Assembly: GCA_913040875.1 (NCBI GenBank)
Contig: CAJWHX010000056.1
Span: 1 to 12,710 of the forward strand
DNA: 12,710 nt
Source of the DNA: an uncultured Pseudomonadota bacterium
GTDB lineage: Bacteria > Myxococcota > UBA796
Direction of reading: 5' to 3'
Shown: positions 6,773 to 12,710 of the stretch, piece by piece
Layout of the letters: every line of letters begins with the position of its first letter
Position numbering within the stretch: position 1 is the stretch's first letter
Program-made: the position numbers and the translations under genes
Notes under the pieces: generated by a model
Told to the model about the DNA's origin: nothing
Database searches by the model: none
What the model saw: only the letters and a program-made list of their open reading frames with translations

Positions 6773-7716
6773 TGCCCCATTTCCAAACCGTTGGGCATTG
6801 TCAATTTAGAAGGACCCGATGATTTAATCTCGACTCCCTGCAACTTTGCATCATCAATAGAGATATTGACCCCTTGACGCAATCCACCAGTGTAGGTGTC
6901 ATACATCTCTTTCACACGTTCATTTTTAATCTTACGCAATACAGACCCCTTCATTTGAGTGAACGAACGATCCTTTGCCTCTCGCTTTGCAGGAACATAA
7001 ATCACATTCCACCCACTGGCCGTTTTAAATGGTTTAGAGAGGGTCTCGACGTTCATTCCAAACGCTTTGTCGACGATCTCTTGATCCAGTCCGGGCTTCC
7101 CTGTTTTTGGAACAAATCCGACATCCCCACCGCGACGCTTATAGGGCGACTCGGATTCTTCCTTAGCGATATCCCTAAACTTAGATGTGTCCTTTCGAAT
7201 TTGACTGTACAACCGCTCTGCTTTTGCCTGCGCATCGGCCTCTGGTCGATCATCCGTTATCTTCACTAAAATAGAATATATCTGAACCTTGGCAGGAACT
7301 GTAAATTCAGCAATGTTTTCGTTGTAGTATGCCTGCAACTCCTCATCGGAAAAATCAGAATTTTTAATGGAGTCGTAAATCTCCTTTCGAATTAAAGCGT
7401 TGACCATCACCTTTTTCACTTTGGGATCTTTGTCATACCCCTCAGCAAGTGCCTTTTGATACAGCAGTTCCTCAGTCACCAAATCATCCAAGACTTCTTT
7501 TCGTTCTTCCAAAGAGAGTTCGCTTCCCTTTCCTGGATTCTTACGGGCAGCCAGCATTGCAAAATCTTCTGAACCGATTGGACTTCCGTTGACCGTGGCG
7601 ACAGCCTCACCATTGACTTGGACGGCTTTGGTTTCGGTGTTGGATTCCGCTTTATCTGCATCACCGCAGCCAATTAGGGAGGCTGCTAGGACTATAGAGA
7701 GTAAGGATGTGTACAT
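6769..7716 (-). CDS. PpiC/PrsA-type peptidyl-prolyl isomerase lipoprotein
   Basis: 315 residues. The signal peptide ends in a lipobox SLIGC (Cys17), so the mature protein is predicted to be membrane-anchored in the periplasm. A helical SurA/PrsA-type N-domain follows (about 35-135, opening AVATVNGSPIGSEDF). A parvulin domain follows at about 140-245, with VQIYSILVKI, RRGGDVGFVPK and SGWNVIYVPAKR, and then a helical C-terminus. It would speed prolyl isomerisation and folding of exported proteins. It begins the minus-strand operon with surA and pdxA: its TGA overlaps the surA ATG by 4 bases. ATG 7716 has AGGAG 5 bases upstream and no alternative start. A sigma-70-like promoter lies just upstream (7746-7773). 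Two different parvulins in a row suggest a dedicated envelope-folding pair. The signal peptide again lacks Lys/Arg before the hydrophobic core. Confidence 0.92.
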   Translation of the reverse strand: MYTSLLSIVLAASLIGCGDADKAESNTETKAVQVNGEAVATVNGSPIGSEDFAMLAARKNPGKGSELSLEERKEVLDDLVTEELLYQKALAEGYDKDPKVKKVMVNALIRKEIYDSIKNSDFSDEELQAYYNENIAEFTVPAKVQIYSILVKITDDRPEADAQAKAERLYSQIRKDTSKFRDIAKEESESPYKRRGGDVGFVPKTGKPGLDQEIVDKAFGMNVETLSKPFKTASGWNVIYVPAKREAKDRSFTQMKGSVLRKIKNERVKEMYDTYTGGLRQGVNISIDDAKLQGVEIKSSGPSKLTMPNGLEMGQ

Positions 7717-7745
7717 TGTGTCTCCTGTTGGACGTCTATTGAATG

Positions 7746-7773
7746 ACTATATTCATAACCCCATTGACATCAA
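7746..7773 (-). promoter_or_regulatory. Sigma-70-like promoter for ppiC-surA-pdxA
   Basis: On the minus strand, a -35-like TTGATG (7773-7768) and a -10-like TATAGT (7751-7746, five of six consensus bases) are 16 bases apart. Transcription would begin near 7738, leaving a leader of about 22 bases with AGGAG before the ATG at 7716. The -35 overlaps that of the opposite promoter. Confidence 0.55.
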
Positions 7774-7793
7774 TATCAATGAGGTTTTATACG
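7764..7793 (+). promoter_or_regulatory. Sigma-70-like promoter for the histidine kinase operon
   Basis: A perfect -35 TTGACA (7764-7769) lies 18 bases before TATACG (7788-7793, four of six consensus bases). Transcription would begin near 7800, giving a leader of about 35 bases to the ATG at 7835. An operator-like inverted repeat, CATTGA with TCAATG (7762-7781), overlaps the -35. There is no sigma-54-type -24/-12 element here that I can see. Confidence 0.55.
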
Positions 7794-7834
7794 GATGCGC
7801 TACACAAAGTGGTGTTTGTGCGATAATTTGTTCC

Positions 7835-9238
7835 ATGCTCTCTTCATTACGCAGTCGAATTATTGTTTTATTTTTGCTATCTTTCCTGGCCTCTGGCGGT
7901 GCTTTATTGTACGCTTTGAGTCAATTTGTACAAATTGGTCAAGGCTTATACGCCATCAATGCATGTTACCTTCCGGTATCAGATGAAACGACCAAGTTGG
8001 ACATCATCGTATTCCAGCTTCAACGGGAGCAAGAGCGCATTGATACAACAAGTCGGGTACCCGACACACAATTCATCAACGCATCATTTTACATCAAAGA
8101 ATTAAAAGATGGTCTTGAAAGAACAAAACGAATTGTTCAGTTGGCTCGAGAGTCAAACATTGTTGACCCACCGGAAGACCTCGATCAACTTGAGGCTAAG
8201 GCCAATCAAACACTAACAATACTCGAAGAATATCGTACAACATGGCAAGAGTGGCAAATCAACCCCACATCTACACAGCAACTAAACAAAGCAAAAAGTC
8301 ACCTGGTGGTATCCATTCGTCAGCTGGCTTCAATCGTATCCATTCAGATGATTCAAGTCAGTCAGCAAACAGAACTGGCCAGGCAAAATGCACAACGCCT
8401 AAGTGGAACACTCACTCTATTTGCCACCCTACTCTGGATTGGACTGCTCTTTGTCGCTCTACGCGTGGTGAAGCCGATCACACAGCTCACAGAACAAGTA
8501 CAGAGAGTTAAACGGGGAGAGATGGTTCAGATTACCGAACGTGGGATATCATCTGAGATCTCGGAACTGTATGAAAACTTCAATGAAATGGCCAAAACCA
8601 TTCAAGAGCGGGACCGAACACAGCGTCTAGCCACCATCGGGAAAATGCTAACCCAGATCACCCATGAGATTCGAAATCCTCTCAACGCCATGAGCCTGAA
8701 TGTAGAAATGCTACTCGAAGAGCCCCTTCCAGAAGACTGTCAGGAAATGCTGGACATTTTGAAAACAGAGATCGATCGACTGGAACGGAGTACAAATCAC
8801 TACTTGACATTGGCCAAACCCCCTGAACTGGATATTCAGTCCTTTGATCCCATGGAAGTCTTGAATCCTTTAATTCAATATGAGCATTACGACCTACAGT
8901 TTCAAATCGAAGGAGTCTCAACAGTCGTCATGATGGATGAAAACATTTTGAGACGATGTTTCCGAAACTTATTTAGAAATGCATCGGAGGCCAATGCTCA
9001 AAATATCTGGATTGGCTTTGATGCCAATCGGATCTTTGTTCAAGATGATGGGGACGGATTTATTGATCACGATGTATCCAATGCATTTGAACCCTTTTAC
9101 ACCACAAAATCTGCAGGAACTGGTTTGGGACTGTCCATCTGTAGACAAGAATTGGAACTATGCGGAGCGAGTTTGTCACTCACTGTAGAATATGAGAGAA
9201 CAACCTTTACAATACAGTTTCCCAACTCAACTGATTAG
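7835..9238 (+). CDS. Membrane-bound sensor histidine kinase (NtrB/AtoS-like)
   Basis: 467 residues from ATG 7835. TM1 spans about 9-28. A helical periplasmic sensor region spans about 29-188, TM2 about 191-212, and HAMP about 213-265 (KPITQLTEQVQ). The HisKA H-box is ITHEIRNPLNA with phosphorylated His277. The HATPase domain has an N-box with Asn382 (FRNLFRNASEA), G1 DDGDGF from 404 and G2 GTGLGL from 428. All catalytic boxes are intact. It should autophosphorylate on His277 and pass phosphate to the regulator encoded next. The ligand is unknown; the sensor looks like a plain helical bundle. The open frame extends upstream to 7589, but that part is antisense to the lipoprotein gene and crosses the promoter, so 7835 is chosen. 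It has no clear Shine-Dalgarno site, but lies about 35 bases after the predicted transcription start. Confidence 0.93.
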   Translation: MLSSLRSRIIVLFLLSFLASGGALLYALSQFVQIGQGLYAINACYLPVSDETTKLDIIVFQLQREQERIDTTSRVPDTQFINASFYIKELKDGLERTKRIVQLARESNIVDPPEDLDQLEAKANQTLTILEEYRTTWQEWQINPTSTQQLNKAKSHLVVSIRQLASIVSIQMIQVSQQTELARQNAQRLSGTLTLFATLLWIGLLFVALRVVKPITQLTEQVQRVKRGEMVQITERGISSEISELYENFNEMAKTIQERDRTQRLATIGKMLTQITHEIRNPLNAMSLNVEMLLEEPLPEDCQEMLDILKTEIDRLERSTNHYLTLAKPPELDIQSFDPMEVLNPLIQYEHYDLQFQIEGVSTVVMMDENILRRCFRNLFRNASEANAQNIWIGFDANRIFVQDDGDGFIDHDVSNAFEPFYTTKSAGTGLGLSICRQELELCGASLSLTVEYERTTFTIQFPNSTD

Positions 9239-9250
9239 GCTATCGTGACA

Positions 9251-9301
9251 ATGGATCTTGATGCCGTTACACTCCAGTATCAATTGCAAACCAATGAGTG
9301 A
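9251..9301 (+). CDS. Possible 16-codon leader ORF before the response regulator
   Basis: ATG 9251 opens a 16-residue reading (MDLDAVTLQYQLQTNE) ending in TGA at 9299-9301, which overlaps the ATG at 9301 by one base (TGATG). It fills most of the gap between the kinase stop and the regulator. Such an arrangement could couple translation into the regulator. There is no good ribosome-binding site before it, so it may be chance. Confidence 0.2.
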   Translation: MDLDAVTLQYQLQTNE

Positions 9302-9306
9302 TGCCC

Positions 9307-10656
9307 ATGCGTATTTTGATAGTCGATGATGAACTATCCAATCGTAGAACGTTGGAAGTTCTATTAAAACGAGAAGGACACACCGTTCGTTCATCCTCCA
9401 ACGGTGCTGAAGCAATTCATGCGCTTCAGATCTCCCCCTCTGATGTTGTGATTACAGATTTGCGAATGCCAGTGATGGACGGGATGGAACTACTCGGTCA
9501 CATTACAGAAGCGTTTCCCAAAACACACGTTGTCATGGCAACAGCATTTGGTACCATTGATGTTGCTGTTGAGGCTATGAAGATTGGGGCTTGGGACTTC
9601 ATTACCAAGCCGATCAAAAAGGCAGCATTGCTTCAGATGCTACACAAAATCACAGAACGGGAGCAACTGACACAGGAGAATCAACATCTTCGAGCAGAGA
9701 TTGCCAAGATTCGTCCCAATTGGATTGGACAGTCTCTGGTGATGGAGCAGGTGTCTGAAGAAGCCAAAAGCGTTGCGGATACCGAAGCATCGGTATTTCT
9801 AGTTGGCGCTAGTGGAACTGGGAAAAGTTTACTTGCTCGATGGATCCACAATGCCTCTCCACGCAATGGTGGGGAGTTCATCGTGGTCAATTGTGGTGCG
9901 ATACCAGAGACCTTAATGGAGTCAGAACTTTTTGGACATGAAAAGGGAGCCTTCACCGGCGCGGTAAAAGCCAAAAAGGGACGATTTGAACAGGCCAATA
10001 ACGGAACTTTATTCTTGGATGAAGTGACAGAGATGTCTCAGTTTTTACAAGTCAAACTGCTGCGTGTCCTTCAAGAAGGAGAATTCGAACGGGTCGGCGG
10101 TACAAAAACGCTCCGCACCAACATGAGGGTCATCGCAGCAAGCAATCGAAATCTTGAAGAGGCTATTCAGCAGGGCATACTGCGCTCCGATTTGTATTAC
10201 AGACTCAATGTCGTTCAGCTAACGATGCCCGATCTATGTACGCGCAGTGGTGACATTCCACTTCTTGTAGAATACTTTTTACAATTGAGTGCTGAAAAGA
10301 ACCACCGTCCTCACAAACCCATCTCCGATGCAGCATTACAATGTCTGCAACAATGGGACTGGCCGGGGAACGTGCGGGAATTGGAAAATACAATCGAGCG
10401 GGCTGTCGTTCTATCGAAAAACGACACCATTGATGTTGGTGACTTACCGAAACACCTCCACAATTCAAGTCCCTCCTCGAATACACTACACTTCCCTGTT
10501 GGTACCTCATTGGCTGAGATTGAACGCCATGTCATTTTGGCGACCTTAGCGAGCGTCGATGGAAACAAAAACAAAGCCGCATCCATACTTGGTATTACGG
10601 TCCGTACATTGTACAGAAAAGAGGCTGAATGGCGAGAAGCAGGATGGATATTATGA
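9307..10656 (+). CDS. NtrC-family sigma-54-dependent response regulator
   Basis: 449 residues from ATG 9307. The receiver domain (1-120) has acidic Asp7/Asp8, phospho-acceptor Asp51 (ITDLRMP), Thr79 and Lys101. The AAA+ domain (about 140-365) has Walker A GASGTGKS with Lys173, the sigma-54 contact loop GAFTGA at 214-219 and Walker B LFLDEV (Asp238, Glu239). The C-terminal Fis-type helix-turn-helix is at about 420-440 (NKAASILGITVRTLYRK). It should bind an upstream enhancer and drive RNA polymerase-sigma-54 when phosphorylated by the neighbouring kinase. The LRER segment usual after the sensor region reads L-C-T-R here (310-313). ATG 9307 has GAG (9296-9298) 8 bases upstream; GTG 9298 and ATG 9301 are alternatives with poorer spacing. 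Its stop overlaps the next gene start (ATGA). Confidence 0.95.
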   Translation: MRILIVDDELSNRRTLEVLLKREGHTVRSSSNGAEAIHALQISPSDVVITDLRMPVMDGMELLGHITEAFPKTHVVMATAFGTIDVAVEAMKIGAWDFITKPIKKAALLQMLHKITEREQLTQENQHLRAEIAKIRPNWIGQSLVMEQVSEEAKSVADTEASVFLVGASGTGKSLLARWIHNASPRNGGEFIVVNCGAIPETLMESELFGHEKGAFTGAVKAKKGRFEQANNGTLFLDEVTEMSQFLQVKLLRVLQEGEFERVGGTKTLRTNMRVIAASNRNLEEAIQQGILRSDLYYRLNVVQLTMPDLCTRSGDIPLLVEYFLQLSAEKNHRPHKPISDAALQCLQQWDWPGNVRELENTIERAVVLSKNDTIDVGDLPKHLHNSSPSSNTLHFPVGTSLAEIERHVILATLASVDGNKNKAASILGITVRTLYRKEAEWREAGWIL

Positions 10657-12710
10657 TGATTCTATTTTCGATGTTAATTGCTGCAGCCGACACATCTCTT
10701 GATGCACCAGCAATCGTTACACACACCACCTCCGAAATCAAAGTCGATGGTCTCCTTACAGAAGACGTTTGGGAAAACGCAACACCTATCACAGCATTCA
10801 AACGATACATCCCAACAGATGGAGATTCTCCTCCTGGCATCACAGAAATACGATTTGTACAAGATGAACACACTTTGTATATTGGTGTTCGTGTATCCGA
10901 AGTTGATTATCCAATACAAGCTCGTATTTCACCTAGAGAGGACGTCAATGATGACGACCAAGTGGGCATCTATTTGGATCCGATTGGAGATGGAAGAACA
11001 GGATACATATTTTACCTGAACCCCCTTGGAATACAGCAGGACATCCGCTACTCAAACGGGCAATGGATGGTCAATTGGAATACCATTTTTGATACTCAGG
11101 GAACCGTTACGGATACGGGATACACCATTGAAATGGCTCTGCCCTTCAAATCACTTCAATATACGGAAGATGGAAACTGGACCGTCTCAATGACTAGAAA
11201 GGTCCCCTCTCTTGGAGCAAAGTACAGTCACCCTCAGCGGGTCAGAAACCATCCACAACTATTTTTACAAGCCGTACCTTTAGACAATATCCAACCGCCC
11301 AAACAAGGCGCTGGAATATGGGTCCAACCCACAATTTCCGGTATCAACACAATGGATCGCTTAGGGGATACTCTAGAATGGCAAGAGAGAGACCTCGGGA
11401 TTCTTGATAGTATTCGCCCCAGTTTGGATCTCCGTTGGGGGATCACATCTGAAACGGCGTTAACCACAACCATCAATCCAGACTTTTCACAAGTCGAAGG
11501 CGATGTACGCCAAATCAACTTAAACCAACGGTTTGCCTTCTTTTATCCTGAAAGACGTCCATTCTTCTTGAGCAATATCGACTCTTTTCAGGACACCGCC
11601 AACTCTCTCTATACACGTTCTATCGTCAGTCCATTGTATGGTGCAAAGATAGCCGGAAGAGAAGGAAAATGGGACATCGGCGTTCTCTCAACGCTGGATA
11701 CACAACCCAAATCGTCCGTTCATGAGTTTGGTGCGGTTGGCTTTTCAGAAACCGATTTAGAAGAGAAAACTGCACAATCCACTTATTTACGTCTGAGGCG
11801 AGATGCCTTATCCTCAGGATTCATTGGCGCTTTCATTACAGACAAACGCATACTAGACGGTACAACGGTGAATGGGTTCAACGATGTCTTTGGATTCGAT
11901 TTTCGCAGTAATATTGGAACAGACACCATTGTATTGGGGTTCTCTAGTCTTTCAGTGACCGGATCTCGAAGTGCAGATGCACAGGAACTGGGACATCGGC
12001 ACAAACTCGTCGTACGAAAGACGCCCGATCTGGGATTTGGTTACTCTATGAATCTAAATGCTTCTACCCCAGAGTATCGCCAAGAGATGGGTTTCCTAAA
12101 TCAATCTGGTTTGCACAACATTTCAGCCAGCACACAATTCATCAAGCAGCTTGGTGCAGACAGTTTATGGAGACCAACACTCGACGTGAACTATCGAGAA
12201 GAATTTGATAACGATGGGTTTCTACGTCTTAGCCACTCTCACAATTTTGGAATTAAGGGACTGCATCGAGTATCCGGAAGTGTCGGCTGGATGTCTGAAG
12301 ACTATCAAGGAGACACAGTGTCTGGTCCATATGGTACAGGGAGCTGGGAATCTCGTATCAACAGAAGATTGAACACCGGTATACAATACGACTATGCCAC
12401 TTCTCTAGACTATTCCAGTGGTTTACTGGCACAAAACCAACAAATCGCTGTGGAATGGCTATGGAGACCCCAATCCAACTTAAGATTGGATGTAGATTTG
12501 GCTCAACAATGGTATCAACTGACCGATGAAGAACTCAATTCCATTCAAAGGGTTTATAGCCGACTCAACTGGCAGTACTCTCAATATTTGGGGACTCGGA
12601 TTATCGCCCAAACTGTACATTCCAACCAAGAGGATGACCGAACCTTGGATTCGCTGTTTGGATCGTTCCTACTCAGTTACATCAGAAATCCTGGAAACGA
12701 AGTTTACATT
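10653..12710 (+). CDS. CBM9-like/DUF5916 outer-membrane-type protein (3' end outside window)
   Basis: At least 686 residues, open to the right edge with no stop. A short hydrophobic signal peptide (MILFSMLIAAA) is followed by a CBM9/DOMON-like beta-sandwich (about 28-215: KVDGLLTEDVWENA, LYIGVRVSE, DDDQVGIYLDPIGDGRTGYIF, NPLGIQQDIRY). The DUF5916 hallmark follows: NPDFSQVEGD (from 275), QINLNQRF, FYPERRPFFL (from 297) and LYGAKIAGREGKW. Beyond that come alternating short strands and turns rich in Tyr/Trp/Asn/Asp, as expected of a beta-barrel. The biochemical role of DUF5916 proteins is not known to me; carbohydrate or surface-polymer handling is a guess. ATG 10653 overlaps the regulator stop (ATGA) and has AGGA 8 bases upstream. 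Alternative in-frame ATGs at 10629 (adds MARSRMDI) and 10644 exist; an in-frame TGA immediately before 10629 bars anything longer. It is coupled to the kinase-regulator pair. Confidence 0.87.
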   Translation, partial: MMILFSMLIAAADTSLDAPAIVTHTTSEIKVDGLLTEDVWENATPITAFKRYIPTDGDSPPGITEIRFVQDEHTLYIGVRVSEVDYPIQARISPREDVNDDDQVGIYLDPIGDGRTGYIFYLNPLGIQQDIRYSNGQWMVNWNTIFDTQGTVTDTGYTIEMALPFKSLQYTEDGNWTVSMTRKVPSLGAKYSHPQRVRNHPQLFLQAVPLDNIQPPKQGAGIWVQPTISGINTMDRLGDTLEWQERDLGILDSIRPSLDLRWGITSETALTTTINPDFSQVEGDVRQINLNQRFAFFYPERRPFFLSNIDSFQDTANSLYTRSIVSPLYGAKIAGREGKWDIGVLSTLDTQPKSSVHEFGAVGFSETDLEEKTAQSTYLRLRRDALSSGFIGAFITDKRILDGTTVNGFNDVFGFDFRSNIGTDTIVLGFSSLSVTGSRSADAQELGHRHKLVVRKTPDLGFGYSMNLNASTPEYRQEMGFLNQSGLHNISASTQFIKQLGADSLWRPTLDVNYREEFDNDGFLRLSHSHNFGIKGLHRVSGSVGWMSEDYQGDTVSGPYGTGSWESRINRRLNTGIQYDYATSLDYSSGLLAQNQQIAVEWLWRPQSNLRLDVDLAQQWYQLTDEELNSIQRVYSRLNWQYSQYLGTRIIAQTVHSNQEDDRTLDSLFGSFLLSYIRNPGNEVYI

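Noticed and set aside
6874..7269. 131-codon plus-strand frame inside the PpiC lipoprotein gene
   Set aside because: Antisense shadow of a conserved parvulin domain; no independent support.
7589..7834. Upstream extension of the histidine kinase frame by 82 codons
   Set aside because: It is antisense to the 5' end of the PpiC lipoprotein gene, crosses the predicted divergent promoters, and adds no recognisable domain. The ATG at 7835 is followed directly by an arginine-containing N-terminus and TM1.

Overview
The window reads as an ordinary, gene-dense stretch of a Gram-negative bacterial chromosome. It holds lipoprotein signals, periplasmic SurA/PpiC-type folding factors, an outer-membrane barrel-type protein and a sigma-54 activator. 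The long form of HflX, with an extra N-terminal domain, and the DUF5916 protein are combinations I associate with deltaproteobacterial lineages (Myxococcota, Bdellovibrionota or relatives). That placement is inference from gene content only. I see no RNA genes, insertion sequences, CRISPR arrays, phage genes or attachment sites.

Layout. (1) Positions 1-1682, plus strand: the 3' end of one flotillin/SPFH-type protein, then a complete second one. The two are tandem relatives, and a strong intrinsic terminator closes the block at 1706-1739. (2) Positions 1773-2663, minus strand: a metallo-beta-lactamase-fold hydrolase, divergent from (3) plus-strand hflX (2678-4354; its true start is unclear and may be an ATT at 2711) and a small Trp-rich putative lipoprotein (4351-4842) coupled to it by an ATGA overlap. 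(4) Positions 7716-4760, minus strand: a three-gene operon of a PpiC-type lipoprotein, a SurA-like chaperone and PdxA. The pdxA 3' end runs 83 bases into the convergent lipoprotein gene. (5) From 7835, plus strand: a membrane histidine kinase, an NtrC-family sigma-54 response regulator and a CBM9-like/DUF5916 outer-membrane-type protein that leaves the window.

How they fit together: the PpiC lipoprotein and SurA would assist folding of exported proteins. The surA-pdxA adjacency recalls the enterobacterial surA-pdxA arrangement. The kinase and regulator form a two-component pair whose promoter lies back to back with that of the folding operon, around 7746-7793. The downstream DUF5916 gene is coupled to the regulator, so envelope folding, envelope sensing and an envelope surface protein are clustered.

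The most interesting points are the apparent ATT start of hflX, the convergent overlap at the pdxA end, the shared divergent promoter region with an operator-like repeat, the kinase/NtrC/DUF5916 operon, and the lack of basic residues at the N-termini of the exported proteins. I found no clear sign of a wholly new system.
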